Assembly: GCA_023439045.1 (NCBI GenBank)
Contig: JAEXOY010000015.1
Location: 62,001 to 126,000 of the forward strand
Direction of reading: 5' to 3'
DNA length: 64,000 bases
From: Bacillota bacterium
Lineage (GTDB): Bacteria; Bacillota; Clostridia; Acetivibrionales; DSM-1351
Under the pieces are notes generated by a model. It did no database searches, was not told the origin of the DNA, and saw only the letters and a list, made by a program, of their open reading frames with translations. This document shows, one piece after another, positions 1-8,499 of the stretch. Within the stretch, counting starts at the first letter, position 1. Every line of letters starts with the position of its first letter. A program made the translations under genes and the position numbers.

Positions 1-162
1 ATGTTGTAAATATAAATTTTATATGAATTGTTATATGCTGAGTAGTCAAAAAAAATAAATTGGTGTATAATTTTATTAAATTATGTTGTTAAGACATTTT
101 CAATAATAATATATATTTTTGGGAAAATAAAAAATATGCTTTTTAGCCTTTAGGAGGTTCTT

Positions 163-1239
163 ATGTCAGTTAAACTATTTCAGACACTATCTGACAAATA
201 CAGCGAAATTGTAGGAAAAGATATTGGAGTAACTGACGAAAGCGGAGTCATTATTGCTCACTCCAACTTTCAATTAATTGGTCAGCTTGATAATACCGTA
301 CTGAGTTTATTGCAAAACAAGAACGAGCTGGTTCGTACAGAGGGGAAAATATATAAAAAGGTCTATGTAAAGAATAAGATAGAATTCATTACCTTTATAC
401 AATCCGGTACTGATGAAGATTTAAAATATCTTGAACTCTTTACATTAAACATTATTAATCTCAAAAGTTATTATGATGAGAAGTATGACAAAAGTACCTT
501 TATAAAGAATATTATTGTTGAGAACATTCTTCCTGGAGATATTTTGGTAAGATCAAAGGAGTTGCATATTGATTATGTTGCTTATAGAATTGCATTTATA
601 ATTTCGGCAGACAATGAAAAGGACGTACATGTTCATGAAATTGTTGAAAGTCTGTTCCCTAACAAAAATAAAGATTTTGTTGTAGTTGTTGATAATGAGA
701 ATGTTGTTTTGATAAAGGAAGTCAAGAGTAAGGACGATTATAAGGAAGTTCACAAAATTGCAAGAATAATTGTGGATACTCTGAATTCTGAGTTAATGAT
801 TAAAGCAAACGTTGGTACAGGAACAATCGTTAATAATGTAAAAGATTTAGTAAAGTCGTATAAAGAAGCACAAATGTCCTTGATTATAGGTAATATTTTT
901 GAAAATGATAAAAATATTTTTGACTATAACAACCTTGGTATAGGAAGATTGGTATATCATATTCCTACTACTCTTTGCCAGTTGTTTTTGGACGAGGTTT
1001 TTAAGGAGAATTCTGATGATTCCCTTGATGCCGAAACCATGCTTACAATCCAAAAATTCTTTGAAAACAATCTAAATGTCAGTGAAACTGCTAGACAGCT
1101 ATACGTTCACAGAAATACTTTGGTTTATAGACTTGAAAAGATAAAAAGAATTACTGGACTAGAGCTTACACGTTTTGATGACGCTGTTATTTTTAAGGTT
1201 GCAGTGTTGGTGAAAAAATATCTTGCAAACAACAAATAG
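163..1239 (+). CDS. CdaR/PucR-type transcriptional regulator
   Basis: Predicted 358-residue DNA-binding regulator of the carbohydrate-diacid regulator (CdaR/PucR) class. Residues about 1-135 look like the sugar-diacid recognition domain (an early GKDIGVTDESGVIIAHS stretch). The middle, about 140-270, resembles the GGDEF-like spacer of this family. The last 60 residues hold a PucR-type helix-turn-helix with NVSETARQLYVHRNTLVYRL. The ATG follows AGGAGG (152-157) by 5 bases. Family members sense organic acids such as glycerate or glucarate; the ligand here cannot be read from sequence, and no catabolic gene is adjacent. It stands alone ahead of ftsE. Class assignment is firm, ligand unknown. Confidence 0.85.
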   Translation: MSVKLFQTLSDKYSEIVGKDIGVTDESGVIIAHSNFQLIGQLDNTVLSLLQNKNELVRTEGKIYKKVYVKNKIEFITFIQSGTDEDLKYLELFTLNIINLKSYYDEKYDKSTFIKNIIVENILPGDILVRSKELHIDYVAYRIAFIISADNEKDVHVHEIVESLFPNKNKDFVVVVDNENVVLIKEVKSKDDYKEVHKIARIIVDTLNSELMIKANVGTGTIVNNVKDLVKSYKEAQMSLIIGNIFENDKNIFDYNNLGIGRLVYHIPTTLCQLFLDEVFKENSDDSLDAETMLTIQKFFENNLNVSETARQLYVHRNTLVYRLEKIKRITGLELTRFDDAVIFKVAVLVKKYLANNK

Positions 1240-1308
1240 CTTATTGTATAGCAAATAACTTATTGCATAGCAAATAGCTTATTGCATAGCAAATAGCATA
1301 TTGCATAG
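1233..1308. repeat. Four tandem copies of a 19-bp repeat
   Basis: Four head-to-tail copies of CAAATAGCTTATTGCATAG occupy 1233-1251, 1252-1270, 1271-1289 and 1290-1308, with one or two mismatches each. A degenerate fifth copy follows to about 1323. The first copy overlaps the end of the regulator gene: its TAG at 1237-1239 is that gene's stop codon. No spacers, so this is a short tandem repeat and not CRISPR. Confidence 0.85.
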
Positions 1309-1400
1309 AAAGTAGTTTATTACTTTTTAAATAGGTTATTGCAAAACAGTGGTTAATTTGAAATTAATTGTAATAATAATCTTTGTAAGGAGTAATTAAA

Positions 1401-2108
1401 GTGGTAGAATTAGTTAATGTATCAAAGAAATATCCAAATGGTACTATAGCACTTCAAAACGTAAGTCTTAAAATTAATAAGGGTGATTTTGCTTTTATTG
1501 TTGGCTCTAGTGGTTCAGGAAAGTCAACACTATTAAAGCTTTTAATGCATGAAGAGATAGTGAGCGAAGGTGAAGTTTTGGTTAATGGGTTTCAAATGTC
1601 AACGCTAGAACCCAAACAGATACCTTATTTAAGACGTGGTTTAGGAATGGTTTTTCAAGATTTTAGACTGTTACCAAACAAAACAGTATATGAGAACATT
1701 GCTTTTGCAATGCACATTACAGAATGCCTTCCAAAGGAAATTAGAAGGCAGGTTCCGATGGCGTTAGCTCTTGTTGGGCTTAGCCGTAAGGCAAATGCTT
1801 ATCCAAATCAGCTTTCTGGAGGAGAGCAACAGAGAGTAGCCATTGCTAGATCACTAGTTAATAACCCTGCACTATTGATTGCAGACGAGCCCACAGGTAA
1901 TCTTGACCCTGAAAACTCATGGGAGATTATGAAGCTTCTCATGGAGGTCAATCAAAGGGGGACCACGGTTATTGTCGCTACACATGAAAAAGGTATCGTA
2001 GACTCCATGAAGAAACGAGTTATAGCAATTGACAAGGGCAGAATAGTTAGAGATCAGCAGAAAGGGATTTACGGAGATGAGGATACGGAGTATAAAATAT
2101 ATTCTTAA
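1401..2108 (+). CDS. ftsE: Cell-division ATP-binding protein FtsE
   Basis: ABC-type ATPase of 235 residues that pairs with FtsX at the membrane to control peptidoglycan hydrolases during division or, in sporulating bacteria, spore formation. Walker A is GSSGSGKST (residues 35-43), the signature is LSGGEQQR near 138 and Walker B with ADEPTGNLDP near 160. The GTG start has AAGGAG at 1387-1392, 8 bases upstream. Its last 32 bases overlap ftsX in another frame, implying translational coupling. The downstream order ftsX, M23 peptidase, S41 protease is the standard Firmicute neighbourhood and supports the FtsE call over other small ABC ATPases. Confidence 0.95.
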   Translation: MVELVNVSKKYPNGTIALQNVSLKINKGDFAFIVGSSGSGKSTLLKLLMHEEIVSEGEVLVNGFQMSTLEPKQIPYLRRGLGMVFQDFRLLPNKTVYENIAFAMHITECLPKEIRRQVPMALALVGLSRKANAYPNQLSGGEQQRVAIARSLVNNPALLIADEPTGNLDPENSWEIMKLLMEVNQRGTTVIVATHEKGIVDSMKKRVIAIDKGRIVRDQQKGIYGDEDTEYKIYS

Positions 2109-2991
2109 AGAGGGTTTTTCTAATGCATATAGAAATAAATTAATGTCACTTGCATCTATTAGCATTATTACCGCCGCATTAATACTATTTGGTATTTTTT
2201 ACTTAATTTTAGTTAATTTAAATCATAACCTTGATATTTTAGCAAAACAACCTCAGATGGAAGCATTTTGTCTTCCAGAATTAACAGATGAGCAAGTAGA
2301 TGCTGTTGAGTACGAAATAAAGAATAATGCAGAGATTGAAACATATAAAAAGGTTACCAAAAAAGAAGCTTTTGAGAAGTTAAAGAAGTATCTTAACGAA
2401 GGAAATGTCGAAGATATTAATGGAAATATTCTCGAAGGATATGATGAAAGCTTTATGAATGTATCCTTTATAATACAGATAAAAGATCCGATTAATAGCC
2501 ACAAAATAGCAGAAGATTTGGAGAATATGTCGGGGGTTCAGAATGTTACATATTCCCAACAGACAATTGACTTTATTGAGTCAGCAGGCAATTGGGTAAA
2601 GATTATCAGCACTGTATTAATTGGCGTTTTGCTAATTGTATCATTGTTTATTATTTCAAATACAATAAGACTTACTGTATTTGCACGACGTAAGGAAATC
2701 AATATTATGAAATATATTGGTGCTACAGATTGGTTTATTAGGTGGCCATTTGTATTTGAAGGTATTATAATAGGATGTGTAGGAGCTCTGTTTGCGTTTC
2801 TCTTGGTTGCTTATATTTATAGTTTGGTGGAGCCCAAATTCGCAAGCAATATATTGGAGCTTGGCAATGAATTTACAATGATTTCGTTTGAAAGTATATG
2901 GGGTAAAATGTTAGGTTTTTATCTATTGATAAGTGTTCTTATTGGTTCAGCGGGCAGTATTATGTCCATTAGGAAACATCTAAAGGTATAA
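2077..2991 (+). CDS. ftsX: Cell-division permease-like protein FtsX
   Basis: Integral membrane partner of FtsE, 304 residues. One membrane helix lies at about 22-45, then a large extracellular domain (about 50-170), then three more helices near 175-195, 222-250 and 270-295, the usual FtsX topology. The ATG at 2077 lies inside ftsE, a 32-base overlap, and gives a typical FtsX N-terminus (basic, then GFSNAYRNKLMSLASI). FtsX does not transport a substrate in studied systems; it transmits ATPase-driven motion to an extracellular hydrolase, for which the next gene is the natural candidate. Confidence 0.95.
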   Translation: MRIRSIKYILKEGFSNAYRNKLMSLASISIITAALILFGIFYLILVNLNHNLDILAKQPQMEAFCLPELTDEQVDAVEYEIKNNAEIETYKKVTKKEAFEKLKKYLNEGNVEDINGNILEGYDESFMNVSFIIQIKDPINSHKIAEDLENMSGVQNVTYSQQTIDFIESAGNWVKIISTVLIGVLLIVSLFIISNTIRLTVFARRKEINIMKYIGATDWFIRWPFVFEGIIIGCVGALFAFLLVAYIYSLVEPKFASNILELGNEFTMISFESIWGKMLGFYLLISVLIGSAGSIMSIRKHLKV

Positions 2992-3023
2992 TATTATACT
3001 TAAGCTAAAACAGGGGGTCATTT

Positions 3024-4151
3024 ATGAGAAGGAAAATTTCAGTGGCTTTAGCAATTGCATATGTAATGGTATTTGCATTAATTCCCGCATCCGCAAAAAC
3101 TTTGGAAGAAGCAAAGCAGGAGCAAAAGGACGTTAGTAAACAAATAAACCAGGTTGCAAGCGAGAAAAAGAATGTTCAAGCCAACATTAAGGAAAATGAA
3201 AGTAACAAGAAGAACTTAGAAGCGATCACAAAAGCAGAACAACAAAACATTAATAGTAAAGAAAAGGAAATAAAGGCTCTTAATACAGAGATTGATAAAA
3301 TTATACAAGAAATCGATCAGATTGAGGCCGACTACAACAAGAAAGATGAGCTCTTCAAACAGAGAATGAGAGTGCTATATCAGAATATGAATAAAAGCTC
3401 TCTTGAGGTTTTTGTCGAGTCAAAAAGCTTGAGTGAATTTGTATCAAGGCTTCAAATCATGAAGACGGTTAAAGAAAACGATGAAAAGCTTATGAAAGAA
3501 ATTGCTTTTGGTAAACAAACCACAGAAGCAAAGAAACAAGAAAAGTTACTTACATTGACAGAGAAGCAAAATCAACTCGAAAAAATTGAAACAAAGGTTG
3601 ATAACCTTAAGGTTTCAAGGGCAAAAGTGCAATCGGAGATTGAAGCACAAACTCAAAGACTTAAAGAACTGGAAAAAACCGAAGACGATTTGATTAAGCA
3701 GTCTGAGGTAATAGATAAGCTTATCAATCAACTTGCTGAGAAAAATAAGAAGTATGCTGAGGGAGCTTATAAGTGGCCAACACCTGGGTATAATCAAATA
3801 TCCTCTCCGTTTGGATATAGAATACACCCTATTTACAAAGTAAAAAAGATGCATAATGGTATTGATATTAATGCCCCTTCTGGAGCAAATATTATTGCAG
3901 CAAATAGCGGTAAGGTTCTTGTAGCTGGTTGGAATACCGGAGGGTATGGAAACTACGTCATAATTGACCATGGTGGTGGAATTACAACTTTGTATGCTCA
4001 CCAGAGCAAGGTACTAGTCAAAGAAGGCGATACTGTTAAAAAGGGTGACTTAATTGGTAAGGTTGGAAGTACAGGATTATCTACAGGTCCACATTTGCAT
4101 TTTGAAGTAAGAGTCAATGGAAAGCCTGTTGATCCAACAAAATACGTATAG
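3024..4151 (+). CDS. Secreted coiled-coil M23 peptidase, EnvC-like
   Basis: 375 residues: signal peptide (1-24, ending near ASAKT), a long charged coiled coil rich in K, E and Q (about 25-245), and a C-terminal LytM/M23 endopeptidase domain (about 265-370). The metal-binding signatures HNGIDI and HLHFE are both intact, so it is predicted to be an active peptidoglycan endopeptidase, unlike E. coli EnvC, whose LytM site is degenerate. The coiled coil is the part that contacts FtsX in homologous systems. It follows ftsX by 32 bases with a GGGGG ribosome binding site and is closed by the terminator at 4168-4196. Confidence 0.9.
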   Translation: MRRKISVALAIAYVMVFALIPASAKTLEEAKQEQKDVSKQINQVASEKKNVQANIKENESNKKNLEAITKAEQQNINSKEKEIKALNTEIDKIIQEIDQIEADYNKKDELFKQRMRVLYQNMNKSSLEVFVESKSLSEFVSRLQIMKTVKENDEKLMKEIAFGKQTTEAKKQEKLLTLTEKQNQLEKIETKVDNLKVSRAKVQSEIEAQTQRLKELEKTEDDLIKQSEVIDKLINQLAEKNKKYAEGAYKWPTPGYNQISSPFGYRIHPIYKVKKMHNGIDINAPSGANIIAANSGKVLVAGWNTGGYGNYVIIDHGGGITTLYAHQSKVLVKEGDTVKKGDLIGKVGSTGLSTGPHLHFEVRVNGKPVDPTKYV

Positions 4152-4167
4152 AAAGAAATATTTATTT

Positions 4168-4196
4168 AACCCGCATAAAAAATGCGGGTTTATTAT
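4168..4196 (+). terminator. Rho-independent terminator after the M23 gene
   Basis: AACCCGCAT (4168-4176) pairs perfectly with ATGCGGGTT (4182-4190) around a five-base A loop, followed by a T-rich tail. Confidence 0.75.
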
Positions 4197-4269
4197 TTAA
4201 ACTTTAAGCATATCAATAATAAGAAAAAACTTTTAACCAACCGCATTTTAAACATAAGGAGTGCTCACA

Positions 4270-5496
4270 TTGAATACAAACAGGGATGAAAAAAAACGTC
4301 TTATAAGTATTATTGGAATTACTGCGCTGGTTTGCTTTACAATTTCAGCTTTATTCTATGTTTTAACCTCATTTTTTGGTGGATATTATTCTATTACCTT
4401 TAATAAGGCTAACGTGAACAGAGAATCAGTGAAAAAATTCAATGATGTCAGAAATATTATTGAAAATTCATATTATGAGAAGGTGGATACTGGGAAACTA
4501 ATCGAAGGTGCAATTAATGGAATGGCAGACTCCTTGAATGACCCTTATACTGTATATTACTCAAAGGAACAGATGGAATGGTTTGAAGAGAGGCAAAAAC
4601 CCGAGGAGGAATATGTTGGAATAGGTCTTCAGATAATGCTAGATAAGAATGGCATCATTACTGGCCTAGAGCCATTTGACAATTCTCCTGCAAAGGAAGC
4701 TGGCATTAGGCAAGGTGACAAGTTATTAAAAGTAGATGGAAAAGATATAACTGGTTTAAAGGACGAATCCCTTGTTGCAAGCATGATAAAGGGACAGGAA
4801 AACACGTCGGTTGTTCTGACCATATATCGCGAGTCGGAAGATAAAACATTCGATGTGACTGTTACAAGAAGAAAGATAAATGCTATATTAAATATTAGAA
4901 GCGAAATGCTTGATAATGATGTAGCATACATTAAGCTAAAGCTTTTTGATGCTGATATCAGTAAAAACTTTATATCACAATTAGATAGCCTACTAAAGCA
5001 GGGGGCTAAATCTTTAATCATAGATGTTAGAGACAATCCCGGGGGTTCTTATACTGAAGTAATTGATTTAGCTGATAGAATATTGCCCGAAGGGCTAATA
5101 GTCTATACCGAAGATAAACACAAGGAAAAGGTTGAGCAGTTATCAGATCCAACAGAATTGGATATCCCCATTGTTGTTTTGACAAATGGCAACAGCGCCA
5201 GTGCTTCAGAAATATTGGCTGGGGCCCTAAAGGACCATAAAAAGGCCACACTTGTTGGTACTACAACATTTGGGAAAGGCTTGGTTCAGACTATTCATAA
5301 GTTTGATGATGGTTCTGCAATAAAAGTTACTATAGCAAGGTATTTTACTCCAAATGGTATTTGTATACAGGGAGAAGGTATTAAGCCTGATGTTGAGGTG
5401 AAGCTTGATGAGAAATATAGTGATACACCTATATCTGCAATTCCTTTTAAGGACGACTCCCAGCTGCAAAAGGCCCTTGAAATATTGAAAAAATAA
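4270..5496 (+). CDS. C-terminal processing protease (S41 family, CtpA/CtpB-like)
   Basis: Membrane-anchored serine protease, 408 residues from the start chosen here. One membrane helix (about 12-35), a PDZ domain (about 100-185, EEYVGIGLQI and SPAKEAGIRQGD) and the S41 core with the catalytic serine in GNSASASEI and lysine in TTFGKGLVQ. Clostridial relatives act outside the membrane, for example in spore-stage signalling (CtpB) or envelope protein turnover. I place the start at TTG 4270: AAGGAG (4256-4261) precedes it by 8 bases, whereas the longer frame's GTG at 4261 overlaps that binding site. It has its own transcription window after the 4168 terminator. Confidence 0.9.
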   Translation: MNTNRDEKKRLISIIGITALVCFTISALFYVLTSFFGGYYSITFNKANVNRESVKKFNDVRNIIENSYYEKVDTGKLIEGAINGMADSLNDPYTVYYSKEQMEWFEERQKPEEEYVGIGLQIMLDKNGIITGLEPFDNSPAKEAGIRQGDKLLKVDGKDITGLKDESLVASMIKGQENTSVVLTIYRESEDKTFDVTVTRRKINAILNIRSEMLDNDVAYIKLKLFDADISKNFISQLDSLLKQGAKSLIIDVRDNPGGSYTEVIDLADRILPEGLIVYTEDKHKEKVEQLSDPTELDIPIVVLTNGNSASASEILAGALKDHKKATLVGTTTFGKGLVQTIHKFDDGSAIKVTIARYFTPNGICIQGEGIKPDVEVKLDEKYSDTPISAIPFKDDSQLQKALEILKK

Positions 5497-5554
5497 GAAA
5501 CCAAGTATAAATACTTCCATATAACCACATAATACCAAATGGAGGTGTTGGTAT

Positions 5555-5722
5555 ATGGAGGATAACGAAAGAATAAAATATGAAATTGCTTCGGAGCTTG
5601 GGCTTATCGATAAGGTTAATAGTGGAGGCTGGAAGAGTCTTAGTGCAAAAGAAACTGGCAGAATCGGCGGATTAATGAATAAGAGAAGAAAGACACAAAT
5701 AACAGAGAGTCAGCAATTATAA
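5555..5722 (+). CDS. Small acid-soluble spore protein, alpha/beta type
   Basis: A 55-residue protein starting MEDNERIKYEIASELGL and containing DKVNSGGWKSLSAKETGRIGG. The two conserved stretches of alpha/beta-type SASPs are present (YEIAxELG and GWxxLxAxExGRIGG). These proteins coat and protect DNA in the dormant spore and are degraded at germination. GGAGGTG at 5541-5547 lies 7 bases before the ATG. It is slightly shorter than the usual 60-70 residues. The stop codon is inside the loop of the terminator hairpin. Presumably forespore-expressed (sigma G), but I did not identify a sigma G promoter. Confidence 0.88.
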   Translation: MEDNERIKYEIASELGLIDKVNSGGWKSLSAKETGRIGGLMNKRRKTQITESQQL

Positions 5723-5739
5723 ATTGCTGACTTTTTTTT
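5709..5739 (+). terminator. Terminator of the SASP gene, overlapping its 3' end
   Basis: GTCAGCAATT (5709-5718), loop ATA, AATTGCTGAC (5722-5731), then eight T residues. The stem is a perfect 10 bp and begins inside the coding region. Confidence 0.92.
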
Positions 5740-5883
5740 GATCGAAGATTTTTAAGTTTTTATGTATGGGCAAAGGTGGGTTAGATGCACTTGCTACAGA
5801 TGCTGATTTCAAAAGTTGCACTGCGTTTTCTCGTGGTGTAAAATAAGTTAGTACTAGGAATACTATTTATAAAGGACTATTGT

Positions 5884-6618
5884 ATGTATAAAAATTTTGC
5901 TTACCTGTATGATGCATTGACTGATGATATTGATTATTCAGAATGGGCGGATTTTGTTGAAAAGATTTTCAAGAGGCATAAATGCTCACCTAAAACCATT
6001 TTAGAGCTTGGCTGCGGTACTGGAAGCTTTGCTATTGAAATGTCAAAGAGAGGCTATGAAATGATTTGTATAGACCTTTCGGAGGACATGCTTAATTGTG
6101 CTTCACAAAAGGCCAGAGAGGCAAACCAAGATATACTATTTCTAAATCAGGATATGACAGCTTTTGAACTGTATGGCACTGTGGATGTGGTTGTTTGCCT
6201 TTTAGACAGCTTAAACTATATTACGCAGGATAATAAGCTAATTAAAGCCTTTAAATTGGTTAAAAATTATTTAAACCCCGATGGATTATTTATTTTTGAT
6301 GTGAACACTCCATATAAGTTTGAACATATATTAGCAGACAATATTTTTTATCAAATTGACGATGATATAACTTATATTTGGAATAATAGCTACAATACAA
6401 AGACTAGAAAGGCAAAGTTTGACCTTACGTTCTTTGTAAGAGAGGGCGAGCTATATCGAAGGTTTGATGAGAGTCATATTGAAAGAGCATATTATAATGA
6501 CGAAATAGAGAATTTTCTGGGGTTATCGGGCTTAAGCTTCATAACTAATTATGATGACCTTAAGCTTAAAGCTCCTAATAGTGAAAGTAACAGGATATTT
6601 TATGTAAGTAAAAAATAG
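5884..6618 (+). CDS. Class I SAM-dependent methyltransferase
   Basis: 244 residues with the glycine-rich SAM motif LELGCGTGSFAIEM near residue 41 and the acidic partner IDLSEDM about 20 residues later. Motif II appears as VDVVVCLLDSLNYI. The middle and C-terminal part resembles the methyltransferases often labelled as type 11/25-like in Clostridia; the substrate cannot be deduced. AAAGGA (5871-5876) precedes the ATG by 7 bases. The next gene starts 19 bases downstream, so the two are probably cotranscribed. Confidence 0.8.
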   Translation: MYKNFAYLYDALTDDIDYSEWADFVEKIFKRHKCSPKTILELGCGTGSFAIEMSKRGYEMICIDLSEDMLNCASQKAREANQDILFLNQDMTAFELYGTVDVVVCLLDSLNYITQDNKLIKAFKLVKNYLNPDGLFIFDVNTPYKFEHILADNIFYQIDDDITYIWNNSYNTKTRKAKFDLTFFVREGELYRRFDESHIERAYYNDEIENFLGLSGLSFITNYDDLKLKAPNSESNRIFYVSKK

Positions 6619-6637
6619 ATTACGGCTTGGAGGGAAA

Positions 6638-6940
6638 ATGGGCTTTTTTGAAGAGGTATATAGTGTGGTAGCAAAGATACCAAAGGGAAAGGTTGCAACA
6701 TATGGACAGGTTGCAAAAATGTGTGGACGATCAAAGGGCGGAAGGCTGGTAGGTTGGGCTTTGCATGCAAATCCAAGGCCAGGTGAAATTCCCTGTCACA
6801 GGGTGGTAGATAGACATGGAAACCTTAGTCAAGCCTTTGCATTTGGAGGAATTGAGCAGCAAAAGCGGTTGCTTGAACAGGAAGGAATAATTGCAGATGA
6901 AAGTGGAAAAATAGATTTGAATCGTCACCAATGGCGGTAA
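6638..6940 (+). CDS. O6-alkylguanine-DNA alkyltransferase domain protein
   Basis: A 100-residue protein consisting only of the DNA-binding/active-site domain of the Ada/MGMT family: helix-turn-helix part IPKGKVATYGQVAKMCG and the active-site motif PCHRVV. The acceptor cysteine is present, so it is unlike the alkyltransferase-like (ATL) proteins that carry tryptophan there. It could remove alkyl groups from guanine suicidally, but stand-alone domains of this size are not always active; activity is inference. It follows the methyltransferase gene after 19 bases with a GGAGGG binding site. Confidence 0.85.
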   Translation: MGFFEEVYSVVAKIPKGKVATYGQVAKMCGRSKGGRLVGWALHANPRPGEIPCHRVVDRHGNLSQAFAFGGIEQQKRLLEQEGIIADESGKIDLNRHQWR

Positions 6941-6947
6941 ATATAGT

Positions 6948-6976
6948 TTGACACGGAATAGTATCTGTGTTAAACT
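6948..6976 (+). promoter_or_regulatory. Sigma-A promoter of the cold-shock gene
   Basis: TTGACA (6948-6953), 17-base spacer, TAAACT (6971-6976). Predicted start near 6983 gives a roughly 70-base untranslated leader, in keeping with leader-dependent regulation of cold-shock mRNAs. Confidence 0.8.
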
Positions 6977-7052
6977 TTTAGGTGTTGTACGAAAAAAGCG
7001 GACAAAGTCCGTAGGCAACCAGTATTAGTTATATTTCAGGAGGAAATGATCA

Positions 7053-7253
7053 ATGGAAAAGGGAAGAGTTAAGTGGTTTAATGCTGAAAAGGGTTTTGGA
7101 TTTATTGAAAGAGAAGGCGGAAATGACGTATTTGTACATTTCTCAGCTATCACTATGGATGGATACAAGACACTAGAGGAAGGCTCAGAAGTTGAATTTG
7201 ACGTTGTTGAAGGAGCTAAGGGTCCTCAGGCAGCTAATGTTCAGAGAGTATAA
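7053..7253 (+). CDS. Cold-shock protein (CspA family)
   Basis: 66-residue single cold-shock domain. RNP1 (KGFGFI) and RNP2 (VFVHFS) are intact and the N-terminus MEKGRVKWFNAEKGFGFIE is standard. These proteins bind single-stranded RNA and DNA, melt structure in mRNA and serve as RNA chaperones at low temperature and in growth. AGGAGG lies 7-8 bases before the ATG. Monocistronic: own promoter at 6948 and terminator at 7289. Confidence 0.96.
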   Translation: MEKGRVKWFNAEKGFGFIEREGGNDVFVHFSAITMDGYKTLEEGSEVEFDVVEGAKGPQAANVQRV

Positions 7254-7288
7254 TATTATACTTTATATATACTGAAGTAGCCATAATT

Positions 7289-7321
7289 GCCCCGATATAT
7301 TTATATATCGGGGCTTTCAAT
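7289..7321 (+). terminator. Terminator of the cold-shock gene
   Basis: GCCCCGATATAT (7289-7300) and ATATATCGGGGC (7303-7314) form a perfect 12-bp stem with a two-base formal loop, followed by a T-rich tail. Confidence 0.88.
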
Positions 7322-7337
7322 TTAAGAGGAGATAACT

Positions 7338-8216
7338 ATGAAGGATTATATCGTTAGAATGACTGCTGCTGAAGGAACAATAAGAGCGTTTGCATGTGTT
7401 TCAACAAACCTTGTACAAGAAGCAGCTAATGTTCACCAACTTTCTCCTGTTGCCACTGCAGCATTAGGCAGAACCTTGACAGCAGCAGCCATGATGTCGA
7501 GAATGCTAAAGGGTGAAAAAGATAAGCTTACTGTTCAGATAAGAGGAGATGGCCCTCTTGGAGGCATTGTAGTGGTCTCAGATTCAAAGGCAAACGTAAG
7601 GGGATATGTTCATAACCCCGATGTTGATCTGCCGCTAAATGAAAGAGGTAAGCTGGATATACGTACGGCAGTTGGATTTGGTTATATAAATGTTATCAAG
7701 GATTTGGGGCTTAAAGAACCCTATATAGGTTTTTCAGACCTTGTTTCTGGGGAGATTGCTGATGACTTGACTTATTATTATGCAACTAGTGAGCAAGTAC
7801 CATCAACTGTAGCTCTGGGTGTATTGGTAGATGCAAATGGTGTAAAAAGCTCAGGCGGGTTCATTATTCAGCTAATGCCGGGTGCCGAGGAAGTTACAGT
7901 TCAGAAGCTTGAGGAAAAGCTTATCGGCTTTCCGTCTATTTCTAAGCTGCTAGCTGATGGCACAACCCCGGAAGGCATTCTGGAAATGCTTTTAGACGGT
8001 TTATCACCAAAGGTAGTTGAAACAGTTCCATGTGCATTTGTGTGCAATTGCTCAAGAGATAGAATGGAAAGAAATCTCATTAGCCTTGGCAAAGAAGATT
8101 TGCTCGAAATTCTTGAAGACAAACAGGGGGCAGAATTGAACTGCCATTTCTGCAACAAAAAGTATAATTTTACCCATGATGACTTGGAAAAACTGGTTAA
8201 AAAAGCCACAAAATAG
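7338..8216 (+). CDS. hslO: Redox-regulated chaperone Hsp33
   Basis: 292 residues. Under oxidative stress Hsp33 loses its zinc, forms disulfides and becomes a holdase chaperone for unfolding cytosolic proteins. The four zinc cysteines are visible as CNC (236 and 238) and CHFC (269 and 272). The N-terminal domain shows the family pattern MKDYIVRMTAAEGTIRAFA and later RGDGPLGG. GAGGAGA precedes the ATG. It sits right behind the cold-shock terminator, so it either has its own promoter in the short gap or depends on readthrough. Confidence 0.96.
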   Translation: MKDYIVRMTAAEGTIRAFACVSTNLVQEAANVHQLSPVATAALGRTLTAAAMMSRMLKGEKDKLTVQIRGDGPLGGIVVVSDSKANVRGYVHNPDVDLPLNERGKLDIRTAVGFGYINVIKDLGLKEPYIGFSDLVSGEIADDLTYYYATSEQVPSTVALGVLVDANGVKSSGGFIIQLMPGAEEVTVQKLEEKLIGFPSISKLLADGTTPEGILEMLLDGLSPKVVETVPCAFVCNCSRDRMERNLISLGKEDLLEILEDKQGAELNCHFCNKKYNFTHDDLEKLVKKATK

Positions 8217-8345
8217 TCATGAAATGCCCATGAAATAGCCCGTTTATGGCATTAAATATTTATTTAAACTCATTCGCAAATGTGTGAAAAATAGAGTATT
8301 GTGAAGTATGGTAAGAATAATTTTTTTATTTTAACAAAAAAGTTA

Positions 8346-8374
8346 TTGACTTTAAAACACTTTTTTTGTATACT
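8346..8374 (+). promoter_or_regulatory. Promoter of the tRNA cluster
   Basis: TTGACT (8346-8351), 17-base spacer, TATACT (8369-8374). Transcription would begin near 8381, just before the stem that encloses tRNA-Val. Confidence 0.85.
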
Positions 8375-8382
8375 ATCAATTG

Positions 8383-8492
8383 TCGCTCACGGAAATTCTT
8401 TGGGAGCTTAGCTCAGCTGGGAGAGCATCTGCCTTACAAGCAGAGGGTCATAGGTTCGAGCCCTATAGTTCCCACCAAGTTTCCGTTAGCGA
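8383..8492 (+). other. Long-range stem enclosing tRNA-Val
   Basis: TCGCTCACGGAAA (8383-8395) pairs with TTTCCGTTAGCGA (8480-8492) in 12 of 13 positions, with one C/T mismatch. The arms lie directly outside the tRNA ends, so the precursor would be a stalk with the tRNA on top. Such a stalk could present the ends to RNase P and 3' processing enzymes; this is inference. Confidence 0.7.
8402..8477 (+). tRNA. tRNA-Val (anticodon UAC)
   Basis: 76 bases with CCA encoded. Acceptor GGGAGCT pairs with AGTTCCC, D-arm GCTCAGCTGGGAGAGC, anticodon loop CTTACAA (TAC) and T-arm with GGTTCGAGCC all fold. Confidence 0.96.
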
Positions 8493-8499
8493 TATAATT

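Noticed and set aside
1233..1323. CRISPR array
   Set aside because: Repeat units are 19 bp and contiguous with no spacers, and no cas gene is present.
6638..6940. Alkyltransferase-like (ATL) protein
   Set aside because: The active-site cysteine is present in PCHRVV, whereas ATL proteins carry tryptophan at that position.
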